The position numbers were made by a program, and so were the translations under genes. The notes under the pieces are model-generated. The model was not told the origin of the DNA and did not search any database. It saw only the letters and a program-made list of their open reading frames with translations. 64,000 nt of DNA from assembly GCA_017442155.1 (NCBI GenBank), contig JAFSAU010000002.1:1-64000 (forward strand). The letters are read 5' to 3'. The stretch's first letter is position 1. Each line of letters begins with the position of its first letter. Shown one piece after another: positions 1 through 8,107 of this stretch. This stretch comes from Clostridia bacterium (GTDB taxonomy: Bacteria > Bacillota > Clostridia > UMGS1883 > UMGS1540).

Positions 1-3000
1 AAAGCTGACATTGCTGATGGTGGCTTTTTCTATGGTGAAATCCAAACTTGCAGTCTTTTCGCCGTAGGTCAGATTTGCGGTATGAGTAGCGCAGTTCATG
101 CAGTCGCCGACATAAGTCACAGCAGGAATATCGCCGAACACGCCTGCGGGAGTCTGCGTGACAGTTACGTTCTTAGCATTACCGTCATAGGTCAGATTTT
201 CGGGAGCATTCAGCTTGATGGTTACGGTATTGTTTTCCACAGGGCAAGTGCCGATGGTGCCGGAGCAGGTTGCGGTGATTGTGTCGCCGCTTGCGGTGTA
301 ATTCCATACGTGCTCATGCACCACGATTTCAAAAGTCGTACTTCCGCTGACGGTATAGTTTCCGCCTGCCTTATCCGTAATAGTAATAGTAGCAGTACCC
401 ACTTCGGTATTGTTGCTGTAAGAGACTGTGTATTCCCTTGCGAGAATCTTCTTGTCTCCGTCCATCAGATTGAAGGTGGGCTTAATTTCCGCACCGTCCT
501 GATACAGATAACTTTCTTCTAAATCTGCAAAGGTAGGAGCCGTGACTTCCTTGGGTTCAATCCGGAAGCGGGCATAGAGAGTGGTATCATTTTCCGTGTA
601 GTAGTTGCCCATACCCTCTATGACTGCGTAATACATAATTCCTGCATCGGTGAAGGTAACGGGCACTATGTTCGGATCCATCCATTCTGTAGGCTTGTCG
701 CCGGTAAGTTTGAGGGGTACCCTGTAGGTCACCTGATAGTCAGTGCCCACGGTCAATGTCTTGCCATTCAGTTCAACGGTCACGCCGGGCTTGTGAGGCT
801 GACCGTCGTATGTAAAGGTATCCTCGTCAAGGGTGACGATGGCATCTGCCAGAGAGGCCGGGGCAATGGTCACAAGGGTGGAAACAGCGCCCACATCCTT
901 GTAGTTGCTATCGCCGACTACCTTGTAGTAAACGGTGTATTCACCTGCGTTGGTTGCCATTGGAAGTTCGGTGCTCCAAGAAGCGTTATCTAAACTGTAC
1001 TGAATCGTACCGCCGGTTGTGCTACCTGCGTTTATAAGCACTTGTTTTGAACCGTCATAAATCAGATCAGGAATTGCGGAAGGTGCGGTTATGGTGGGTG
1101 TTGCCTTATGAATGGTCTGCACCATTCTGATTTTTTCGCCTATATACACAGGATTCATATCCATATGGATGAAGAATTCCCATTCGCCTGCATCACGGTA
1201 GTAATTCGCATCGGGCCAAACCTGAACAGAATAATCCACGTTTCTCACAAGTGGCTGTCCGTTTACTATGATCGTCTCATTCGGAAGCTGTTGCTCACCG
1301 TTGTAGGTTTCTTCGTCAACGGTAATCATATCTGCTGTAATAACAATTTTCTGTGTCCATTGTGCATATATGGTTGTATCTGCATCGAAAACTGTTGAAA
1401 TTGTTATTTTGTTTCCGCCCTCTGCCGCATCAAACCAACCGTTGAAAACATATCCATCGTATGTAGGAGTGGGAAGTTCTGCGAGCTTTCCGTCAACCGT
1501 CTCGGCAGAAGTTGTTTCGCAAGTTCCGCCGTTTGCATTGAATGTAACGGTAAATATTTCTTTAACCGCCAGCGTGACAGCCTCGCTGGTAGCTGTTTTC
1601 GTGCCAGACATATTTGTAGCAACACACCGATACTGCCAACCGTTCATGTCCGTTGTCACATTATTGACGGTATAGGTGGCTGTTGTGCCAGACAGTGTAG
1701 AATCAGTCTGATTATAAACAACATTCTCCCACGTCGAGCCATCGTCTTTGCTGAACTGCCATTGATAAGTGATTGGTGAGTCGCCTGCTGCGGTGATGGA
1801 AAAAGTTGCAGATGAACCAACCATCACGCTCTGTGTGGTAGGTTGTGTAACGATTAACACCGGCACCGGTTGCACATGTGTCTGTGGACCGATGATTTCA
1901 GACCACTCACTGTCAGCGGTGGTATAATTATTTCCCTTCGCACGGACAGAGAAGTAAAACTCTGCGGAGTCTAAATCAGCATCATCAACGATTCCCGATA
2001 ATATGTTATAAAGATATGCGGAGACCTCGTTGCCCACAGATAACCTTTGCACCAAATGAGCTTCTGTAGTTCCTCCGGCATACAACTTCAGGGCGTAGCC
2101 GGTAGCTCCATCCACCGCATCCCAAAAGGCAGCAGAGGTATAGAGCCATCGTGGATTTTCAGGTGTTGCCACCCGTGGCACCATTGGCTGTAAAGACAAC
2201 ACGCCATCCGTAAGCTCCACCTCGTATGCATCAGAGTCAGAGGTGAATTTCGTTTTGTCGTCGTTTGTGACCGTGTAGGTTCCCGCAGTGGTAAAAATAT
2301 CGGGGATTTCCATTGACACGCCGATATGTGCTTCATTCTCTAATGCACCGGTCACACTCAACTGGAGTATGTTTTCTGTTCTTGCCAAATATAGGTTGCT
2401 TGCCGTGCTACCATCGGCGAGTGTGTTGTCGGTAATTTTTACTCTACCGGACAGTTGAACATCACCGCCGCCAATGGAATATGCTCCTCCACCGATTTCA
2501 GCCTTGTTTCCGGTAATGCTGCCGCCGCTTATACTTACTGTATTAAATGTATCAAGAATTACGCCGCCACCTTTTTTAGCTGTGATGTTTTCGCTTATTT
2601 CACCACCTGACAAAGAAAATGCAGCTCCCTGAATGAGTACGCCGCCACCGTCACGAGCAGCCGAGTTATTATGAATTTTGCCTCCGGTCATTGTGAAAAC
2701 ATTGCTTGCGTTACCATTAAAGAACACACCGCCGCCACCGTTAATTTTATTTGTTTCCGGTTCATAAGTGGATGTGTTTTTATAGATTTCACCACCGTAC
2801 ATATTAAAGGTAGTATAATTCGCAAGTATTCCTGCTCCGTTCTTCACAGTAACATTGTTATGAATCTTTCCGCCATAGAGGGTAAATTCGGTATAGTTGC
2901 AATCCACACCTCCATCAGCGTTTCCTACGATTTCACCAGCGTACATATTAAAGGTGCTGTTTATAGAGTTGTACCTGTTCAAAACACCTCGTTTTGATGC

Positions 3001-4962
3001 ACCGACGATACTGCCTCCATACATATTGAATGTACCTGAGTTATCGACACTTCCTCCTATAATCACGCCGCCTGAAATCTCTTGATTGCCACTCTCATCC
3101 ATTGTCCACTTTCCAGTATCATCTGCTGTAAATTTATGTATGTTATATGAACCGTTGCAGTCACACAGGTTAAGAGTAGATGCCGTACCACCTATAAGCA
3201 AGGCTACCTGCTGATAAATGCTTTCGGAAGCAGCACTTGCGTCCAAAGCAAAACCATTCAGACACAGATTCAAAGTCGTGTAAGCGGGAATATTTAATGG
3301 TTTTGACAATGCAATGTCCCCGTTCAAATACAGATTGTAGGTTTTTGGATTGCTTTCTTCACCGCCAACAAGGGTAACGGCAACTTTCCCGTCTGATACT
3401 GTTGCGGTGATGCCATCAGAAGTATCGCTATCCGTTGCCGTAGGAAATGCGGCATAGGTCACTTCTGCGCATCCAACGCTGTTATGGTCTCCGATTTCGG
3501 TATGCTCTTCACCGCAGATTGAGTGAATGTGACCAATTGCAACCTCCTTAAATGTCGCTGTTACCGTAACAGCCTTTGCGGGCATTGTGAATTTGTTATC
3601 GGTAACTGTAACATTGCCATTATCCGCATCTTTAACTGTAAGGGTGTCAAGCTTATAGCCGTCAGCCGGGGTGACGGTAAGTGTCACGGTGTCGCCCTCT
3701 GCTGCTTCGGACACATCCGCTACGACTGTGCCGTTCTCAATGCTGTCCGAAACAGTAACCGCGTAAGACACTTCGGCGGCAGAATCCGCAAAACTTACAA
3801 TATCAGCATCAAATGCACCGTCGGCATAAAGATCACTCAAATAGTATTTACCGAGCGTGTTTTCAAATTGTTTACAAACAAATTCCGTATTTTCACTGAT
3901 TTTAAGATCGGAATATGTCATGGTGTAATAATCGTGCTCACCCTTTTGAGCCCATTCGCCGTATGCAAAAGGATCTCCTTGTGCAGCAGAAATACTGTCA
4001 CATAGAACGGTACAGTTGCTTATTGTCATATCATATCCTATGCAATCACCGATAAGACCTGCCGCAACATCATCTGCGATAATTGTTCCGTCTACAATAC
4101 AATTATCATAGACTTGCACTATTGCTAATGAATCATCCAGGACAGAACATATCAGTCCGCTTGCCGCATCAACTCCGGGGGAATTTTTTGCTGTCACATC
4201 GGCATTAATTGTATTGTTCTTTACCTGAACGCCAAAATCGTAAGCTGCTTCGTCTGCCCAAAAGCCACCCGCAAGACCGCCTGCAAAGTTGCCATCCTCC
4301 GATTCACTGTCGTCCGTTACGGTACAACCCTCAACAGAACAGCCTGTGATTTTCAAGCCGTATGCCGTAAGACCTGCAAGGCTTCCCGCATAGCTGCAGC
4401 CGGATGCCATTCCGCTCTGAGTAACCGTACTGTCAACAAGAGAACAATTTTCAAATATACCGCCTATCGCCACGGGTGCAATAATCGCGGCATAAATATC
4501 TCTTCCTGAAGAAGTCTCCGAATTTATGACTGTCCGGCAATTTTTAAATGTTATATTTCTAACAGTTGCATCATAAGCATAAATCAATCCGGCATACTGC
4601 TCACCTTCTGCTTCTGTTGCGACAAATGTCAGGTTTGAAACAGTATGTTCATTGCCGTCTATTGTTCCGCCATAAACAATCATCGACCATTCTTTTCCGG
4701 TCATATCAATATCGTCCGTAAGCTCAATATTGATTGAATCGTTTCCGGCATTCACAAGATTTGCAAAAGCAACAAGCTTATCCGGAGTATCGACCTCATA
4801 ATAATCATCTCCGTCGCTGTCTGCCAATATAACGCCCGTTGTGCTGTCTGTCAGACTTTCCGCTGCACTCGCCGCCAGCGTAAAGCTCGGAATAAATGTC
4901 ATTAGCATAGCAAGCGTAAGCAGCCACGCAGTTAATTTGTGAAATTGTGTTTTTGTTTTCAT
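1..4962 (-). CDS. Giant secreted surface protein, partial (runs off left edge)
   Basis: The minus strand is open from an ATG at 4962 to the window edge (1,654 codons, no stop), so the C-terminus is outside. A GAAAGGAC ribosome site precedes the ATG. Residues 1-34 form a signal peptide (hydrophobic core LTLAMLMTFIPS, then AASAA). Next come GLUG/beta-helix-like segments (repeated 'GLIxx' and 'ENC' turns), then an InlB-type basic repeat ending in TFKE. A right-handed beta-helix follows with many 'FNMYGGxI' and 'GGGV' rungs (DNA about 3100-2450), then an Ig-like domain (SVMVGSSATFSI). An InlB B-repeat (GYVFNGWFDAA ... IYAQWTQ) and several MBG/Big-like domains with 'YDGxxK/H' motifs complete the visible part. 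The protein is an exported adhesin-like cargo protein of the ICE. Its anchor is not visible; a sortase signal, SLH or MBG tail outside the window is possible. It lies downstream of tetR on the same strand, which suggests TetR control. Ligand unknown. Confidence 0.85.
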   Translation of the reverse strand, partial: MKTKTQFHKLTAWLLTLAMLMTFIPSFTLAASAAESLTDSTTGVILADSDGDDYYEVDTPDKLVAFANLVNAGNDSINIELTDDIDMTGKEWSMIVYGGTIDGNEHTVSNLTFVATEAEGEQYAGLIYAYDATVRNITFKNCRTVINSETSSGRDIYAAIIAPVAIGGIFENCSLVDSTVTQSGMASGCSYAGSLAGLTAYGLKITGCSVEGCTVTDDSESEDGNFAGGLAGGFWADEAAYDFGVQVKNNTINADVTAKNSPGVDAASGLICSVLDDSLAIVQVYDNCIVDGTIIADDVAAGLIGDCIGYDMTISNCTVLCDSISAAQGDPFAYGEWAQKGEHDYYTMTYSDLKISENTEFVCKQFENTLGKYYLSDLYADGAFDADIVSFADSAAEVSYAVTVSDSIENGTVVADVSEAAEGDTVTLTVTPADGYKLDTLTVKDADNGNVTVTDNKFTMPAKAVTVTATFKEVAIGHIHSICGEEHTEIGDHNSVGCAEVTYAAFPTATDSDTSDGITATVSDGKVAVTLVGGEESNPKTYNLYLNGDIALSKPLNIPAYTTLNLCLNGFALDASAASESIYQQVALLIGGTASTLNLCDCNGSYNIHKFTADDTGKWTMDESGNQEISGGVIIGGSVDNSGTFNMYGGSIVGASKRGVLNRYNSINSTFNMYAGEIVGNADGGVDCNYTEFTLYGGKIHNNVTVKNGAGILANYTTFNMYGGEIYKNTSTYEPETNKINGGGGVFFNGNASNVFTMTGGKIHNNSAARDGGGVLIQGAAFSLSGGEISENITAKKGGGVILDTFNTVSISGGSITGNKAEIGGGAYSIGGGDVQLSGRVKITDNTLADGSTASNLYLARTENILQLSVTGALENEAHIGVSMEIPDIFTTAGTYTVTNDDKTKFTSDSDAYEVELTDGVLSLQPMVPRVATPENPRWLYTSAAFWDAVDGATGYALKLYAGGTTEAHLVQRLSVGNEVSAYLYNILSGIVDDADLDSAEFYFSVRAKGNNYTTADSEWSEIIGPQTHVQPVPVLIVTQPTTQSVMVGSSATFSITAAGDSPITYQWQFSKDDGSTWENVVYNQTDSTLSGTTATYTVNNVTTDMNGWQYRCVATNMSGTKTATSEAVTLAVKEIFTVTFNANGGTCETTSAETVDGKLAELPTPTYDGYVFNGWFDAAEGGNKITISTVFDADTTIYAQWTQKIVITADMITVDEETYNGEQQLPNETIIVNGQPLVRNVDYSVQVWPDANYYRDAGEWEFFIHMDMNPVYIGEKIRMVQTIHKATPTITAPSAIPDLIYDGSKQVLINAGSTTGGTIQYSLDNASWSTELPMATNAGEYTVYYKVVGDSNYKDVGAVSTLVTIAPASLADAIVTLDEDTFTYDGQPHKPGVTVELNGKTLTVGTDYQVTYRVPLKLTGDKPTEWMDPNIVPVTFTDAGIMYYAVIEGMGNYYTENDTTLYARFRIEPKEVTAPTFADLEESYLYQDGAEIKPTFNLMDGDKKILAREYTVSYSNNTEVGTATITITDKAGGNYTVSGSTTFEIVVHEHVWNYTASGDTITATCSGTIGTCPVENNTVTIKLNAPENLTYDGNAKNVTVTQTPAGVFGDIPAVTYVGDCMNCATHTANLTYGEKTASLDFTIEKATISNVSF

Positions 4963-5020
4963 AATTTCAGTCCTTTCAATATGTTTTTGTTATTGTTTTC
5001 AAAAGTAATTAAGATTCTTT

Positions 5021-5060
5021 ATGTTGTACTTACATACAACATAAAGGGATATATCCCTTT
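5021..5060. promoter_or_regulatory. Two adjacent palindromes upstream of the giant surface gene
   Basis: ATGTTGTA (5021-5028) is repeated inverted at 5035-5042, and next to it lies a perfect 18-bp palindrome AAAGGGATATATCCCTTT (5043-5060). On the minus strand the second palindrome fills the 17-bp spacer between a possible -35 TTGAGC (5066-5061) and -10 TATGTT (5043-5038). It could be an operator controlling the surface gene, or the two could act as mRNA stem-loops. The promoter match is weak, and the role is inference. Confidence 0.45.
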
Positions 5061-5071
5061 GCTCAAAATTT

Positions 5072-5758
5072 TTAATACTGTGCTTTTTCTGCGACTTTTT
5101 CAAGCATTTCTTGTACGAGTTTTTCAGCGATTTGCTTAAAGTCGAATTGTGAAACAAAGTCGATTGTTTCTTTTATCTTCTCGTCCGAAACACGGTAAAC
5201 AAGAAAGGTTGTTTCCAAAAACCGTTTGATTTTTCTCTCCATTGTGAAATACATATCACAGGGAATAGTCATAAATCCTCGCATTATTCCGCCGGATGCT
5301 ATTTCAAGCTCATAGAAATCTTTTGTTTCAAGGTGCGGTAAATGTTCCTTAAAAAGATTTTCCAATTTGCCTGTTATCGTCTGCTGAATAATCTGTGTTG
5401 TTGCAGGGAGAGAATAAGCCGCACAGTATAACTCTCGGATATGCTCATTACTTTCAACGATATGTAGCTGCAAGGTTGTTTCCGCTGCATAAAACAGGAT
5501 TTTATCGTTTGTTTTACCCTTTAACAATTCCTCCGTATAACCAAACTGTTCGTTAAGAACATATTTTACAAGAATTGCAAGGATATTTTCTTTGCTGCCG
5601 AATGTCCGCATAAGTACACCTGTATTTGTTCCTGCATCGGCTGCAAGCTCTTTGACCGTTGTCATTGAATATCCTTTTTGCAGAAACAGTTTAGCTGCTG
5701 AATACAAAAGTCTTTTACGGACTTGTTCGTATTTTTCGCCGTGTCCTATGTTTGCCAA
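5072..5758 (-). CDS. TetR/AcrR-family transcriptional regulator
   Basis: The product is a 228-residue DNA-binding repressor. The N-terminal helix-turn-helix is typical of TetR: AAKLFLQKGYSMTTVKEL, then AGTNTGVLMRTFGSKENI at about residues 18-55. The variable C-terminal helical domain would bind an unknown ligand. The start is a TTG at 5758 preceded by AAAAGGAGG with 9 bases spacing, so TTG is well supported over later ATGs. A strong minus-strand promoter and a 29-bp imperfect palindrome lie directly upstream, which argues for autoregulation. The next gene downstream on the same strand is the giant surface protein, the likely regulated target. Family assignment is firm; ligand and regulon are unknown. 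Confidence 0.9.
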   Translation of the reverse strand: MANIGHGEKYEQVRKRLLYSAAKLFLQKGYSMTTVKELAADAGTNTGVLMRTFGSKENILAILVKYVLNEQFGYTEELLKGKTNDKILFYAAETTLQLHIVESNEHIRELYCAAYSLPATTQIIQQTITGKLENLFKEHLPHLETKDFYELEIASGGIMRGFMTIPCDMYFTMERKIKRFLETTFLVYRVSDEKIKETIDFVSQFDFKQIAEKLVQEMLEKVAEKAQY

Positions 5759-5782
5759 GTCTATCCGCCTCCTTTTATGATG

Positions 5783-5811
5783 TTCGTCTTTGGTGTCGCA
5801 CCGAAAACGAA
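5783..5811. promoter_or_regulatory. Palindromic operator in the tetR leader
   Basis: TTCGTCTTTGGTG (5783-5795) and CACCGAAAACGAA (5799-5811) form two 13-bp half-sites separated by 3 bases, with 11 of 13 positions complementary. The site lies between the tetR promoter and its start codon, the usual place for TetR autorepression. Confidence 0.65.
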
Positions 5812-5832
5812 ACGCATTACATATTTGATAAT

Positions 5833-5861
5833 AGTATAGCAGATTTTTCTTGTAATGTCAA
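5833..5861 (-). promoter_or_regulatory. Sigma-A-type promoter of tetR
   Basis: On the minus strand a perfect -35 TTGACA (5861-5856) and -10 TATACT (5838-5833) are separated by 17 bp. It reads toward the tetR TTG start 75 bp downstream. Confidence 0.8.
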
Positions 5862-5914
5862 TGGGTTGAGGATATTTTCAGCGGTTTGCACTATTATTTT
5901 TTATCGACAAAAAA

Positions 5915-5950
5915 CTGTCGGAAAGTTGGACTTCCGACAGCATTTTTTTA
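5915..5950. terminator. Bidirectional intrinsic terminator
   Basis: CTGTCGGAA (5915-5923) pairs with TTCCGACAG (5932-5940) around an 8-base loop. A T-run follows on the plus strand (5943-5949) and an A-run precedes it (TTTTTT on the minus strand), so it can stop transcription from both sides. It separates the tetR unit from the 6.2-9.8 kb operon. Confidence 0.75.
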
Positions 5951-6000
5951 GATATTTTATTTTTCTATAAATTTTCGTATATACCGCCTACTATGTAGTC

Positions 6001-6146
6001 CTAATTTTGCAAATATAATTTTACAAGCTGCGGTTCGTACATTGTGCCTGCATTATCCCTGATTTTCTCACGATATTTTTCCTCCGGCAGTGCTTTTCTG
6101 TACGAAATCAAATACAGCAAGTAAAGTTTGTGGAACTTTGCATAAA
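6001..6146 (-). pseudogene. C-terminal remnant resembling an HD-GYP domain
   Basis: An open minus-strand stretch ends with a TAG at 6001-6003 and reads ...YRKALPEEKYREKI, then NAGTMYEPQLVKLYL. This resembles the last helix region of HD-GYP c-di-GMP phosphodiesterases, where 'NAGTQFDPELV' is characteristic. It has no start codon and no ribosome site, and it lies just downstream of the terminator of the neighbouring operon. It is therefore probably a gene remnant. The assignment rests on about 30 residues and is tentative. Confidence 0.3.
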
Positions 6147-6155
6147 AAATAAACG

Positions 6156-6176
6156 CCTTGAGCACGAAACTCAAGG
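6156..6176 (-). terminator. Terminator of the SLOG/methylase/DUF262 operon
   Basis: CCTTGAG (6156-6162) pairs with CTCAAGG (6170-6176). On the minus strand the hairpin is followed by CGTTTATTTTTTAT. It sits 11 bp after the stop codon of the last operon gene. Confidence 0.75.
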
Positions 6177-6186
6177 CTGTATATGG

Positions 6187-6702
6187 TTAGTCTATCAGAA
6201 GCGGTCTTTCAAATTTGCATATTTCAAAACAATCGTTTTCAAATAGTGTGATTTCCATAATATCTCCAACGGAAAGATTGAGTGTCTTTACGGCAGTAGC
6301 GGTAAAGTGTATGCTGTCGCCTTCCAAAACCGCTTTTGTGACTTCTACATTTTCCTGTTTGAAAAAATCAAGAGTTATGTCGTTTTCGCCGTCCGTAACG
6401 GGATATTCGTCAACATCGTATAAAATGTAGCTGTCTGTGAGAATGTAGTAAAAATCATTTTCCATTCTGCGAATGAAAGACAAGGCATTTGTCGGAAGCT
6501 TTATAACATATCCGTCAAGCACCTCGGCGAAAAAATGTCTGTCCATACCGTTTGTTGCAGCCAAGTCATCATAACGCATCATTTCATTGTAAATGTCCGC
6601 CATCTCATCAAAATTGCGTTCTTCCATAGCCTTATAAAAGTCTGGTCTGTTTATTTCAAAAGATTTTTTCCGTAGATCTACAAAATTTCTCAAATACTTC
6701 AA
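6187..6702 (-). CDS. Hypothetical protein, last gene of the putative defence operon
   Basis: This 171-residue soluble protein is not recognised. The N-terminal half is charged and helical (DLRKKSFEINRPDFYKAM ... EERNFDEMADIYNEM). The C-terminal half looks beta-rich and acidic (YVIKLP, YYILTDSYILYDV, ITLDFF). There is no signal peptide or membrane segment. It starts 8 bp after the stop of the zinc-ribbon gene and ends just before a terminator. It is therefore cotranscribed with the methyltransferase and DUF262-HNH genes and may be an accessory or immunity component; that role is inference from position only. Confidence 0.7.
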   Translation of the reverse strand: MKYLRNFVDLRKKSFEINRPDFYKAMEERNFDEMADIYNEMMRYDDLAATNGMDRHFFAEVLDGYVIKLPTNALSFIRRMENDFYYILTDSYILYDVDEYPVTDGENDITLDFFKQENVEVTKAVLEGDSIHFTATAVKTLNLSVGDIMEITLFENDCFEICKFERPLLID

Positions 6703-6710
6703 CTCCTATA

Positions 6711-6932
6711 TCAAACCATCAAATGAATATCGCAGGTAAAGCAATCAGTTCGGCCGTGAAGATTTCCCAAGCTGTCAAAGCGTACCCATTCGCCTTTACA
6801 TTCGGAGCCGCAGTTCGGGCAAGTAAAGGTATAAGAACCTATTTTGTTTTCAAGACCTGCTGCTTTTCTTGCTTCGCTATCTGCCTTGAAGAAAGCGGCA
6901 CACATTTCATCAGTTATCTTTTTTTCAAACAT
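6711..6932 (-). CDS. Small zinc-ribbon protein
   Basis: The product has 73 residues starting at MFEKKITDEM. The ATG at 6932 has a well-spaced AGGAG 8 bases upstream, whereas an upstream GTG at 6941 overlaps the ribosome site. Residues 30-68 carry CPNCGSEC and CFTCDIH, four or more cysteines arranged as a zinc knuckle. The N-terminal part is helical and contains AAFFKADSEARKAAG. It lies between the DUF262-HNH gene and an unknown gene with gaps of about 10 bp, so it belongs to the same transcript. Its function is unknown; nucleic-acid or protein binding is plausible. Confidence 0.75.
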   Translation of the reverse strand: MFEKKITDEMCAAFFKADSEARKAAGLENKIGSYTFTCPNCGSECKGEWVRFDSLGNLHGRTDCFTCDIHLMV

Positions 6933-6943
6933 TGTTATCACTC

Positions 6944-8107
6944 CTATTTATTGCCTTTTGCTCTGTTATGTGTTTTACAAAGCATCTGACAATTCTTTAT
7001 ATCCGTAGCTCCGCCTTTGCTCCAAGCGGTAACGTGGTCTGCATCCATTTCGGTTATTTTCCATACACGGGTTTTATTATTATCGCTGCCGATAGCGCAG
7101 AGAGGACAGTTTGACACATTCTTTGCTTTTGCCTTTTCGGTCTGCTGTGTATAAACCGTCTTTTTTGTCGGCTCGTCAAAGACACGGATGTTAAGGAGCT
7201 TATTGTCGGTGCAGCCACCGAGGATGTATTCATAAACGCCCTTTTTGTCTTTTACATAAAAGTCGGCATAAAGCTCACGGAGCTTTGCAGACACTTCATC
7301 GGGGTTATATGAGTTTGTGTGATACTGCTCGTAAAACTCGCCCCAAGGAAGTCCACGCATTTCACTTTCAACATCGGTGAACACACTTGATACCCAATCT
7401 ATAACACTTGTGAAATATGCCTTTAACTCGGTTATATTATCGTCATAGCGGTGCTTGCTCATATAATCGTCAATTTTACCTTTGCTTACCCATTCAAGAG
7501 CTGTGCGGAGATAATCTTGACGAAGAACACTACCGGAGATATAGGCACTCCATTTTTGGATATTGGCGTTCTGACTGTTTGAAAATTCCTCTTTTGCCTT
7601 TGTAACAAACGGGCCGGAATGAATGGCGTTAGACAATTCCTGCTCGTTTAATGGTATGCCTGCAATATTGATAGTTTTGAACCATTCTTTGATTTCGCTT
7701 TCCGTACCCTCGCAGATGTAAATGGTAAGCGGTGTTTCCATTATCTTTTTCTGCATATCTTCAGCAAGACCGGAAAAATAACGAGGTATGCCGTTGCTAT
7801 CGTTTATTGCAAATTTGCCCGTAACATATCGACCAAAGCTCGTTATACGCTGTTGACCGTCAAGAACCTCATACTTGTCCTCGGCAACCTTTGTGAAATA
7901 GATAAGACCAAGCGGATAGCCTTTGATAATGGAATCAATAACAGCAACGTCACGCTTGCCGTCTGCATATATGTAATTTCTTTGATATTCCGGCTGAATG
8001 ACAAGTTTGCCGGACAGTCCGAACAGACCTTTGCCCTCGTATTCGTTATATACAAAGCCTTTGCAAATGTCGGCTACGGTTATATCGGTTTTTAGGGTTG
8101 TAATCAT
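6944..8107 (-). CDS. DUF262 (ParB/Srx-like) - HNH endonuclease domain protein
   Basis: The 387-residue protein has two visible domains. The DUF262 domain (about residues 10-230) shows IQPEYQRNY, then VLDGQQRITSF near residue 82; this is the NTP-binding/hydrolysing fold of GmrS/GmrD-type restriction enzymes. The C-terminal HNH module (about 345-387) has CPLC, then DADHVTAWSKGG and MLCKTHNRAKG, with the metal/catalytic DH and H-N residues present. Proteins of this architecture include type IV nucleases such as GmrSD and SspE. The start ATG at 8107 overlaps the methyltransferase stop (ATGA, 4 bp), implying translational coupling. The pairing with an EcoRI-type methyltransferase suggests a modification-sensing nuclease, but cleavage activity and target are unproven. 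Confidence 0.85.
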   Translation of the reverse strand: MITTLKTDITVADICKGFVYNEYEGKGLFGLSGKLVIQPEYQRNYIYADGKRDVAVIDSIIKGYPLGLIYFTKVAEDKYEVLDGQQRITSFGRYVTGKFAINDSNGIPRYFSGLAEDMQKKIMETPLTIYICEGTESEIKEWFKTINIAGIPLNEQELSNAIHSGPFVTKAKEEFSNSQNANIQKWSAYISGSVLRQDYLRTALEWVSKGKIDDYMSKHRYDDNITELKAYFTSVIDWVSSVFTDVESEMRGLPWGEFYEQYHTNSYNPDEVSAKLRELYADFYVKDKKGVYEYILGGCTDNKLLNIRVFDEPTKKTVYTQQTEKAKAKNVSNCPLCAIGSDNNKTRVWKITEMDADHVTAWSKGGATDIKNCQMLCKTHNRAKGNK

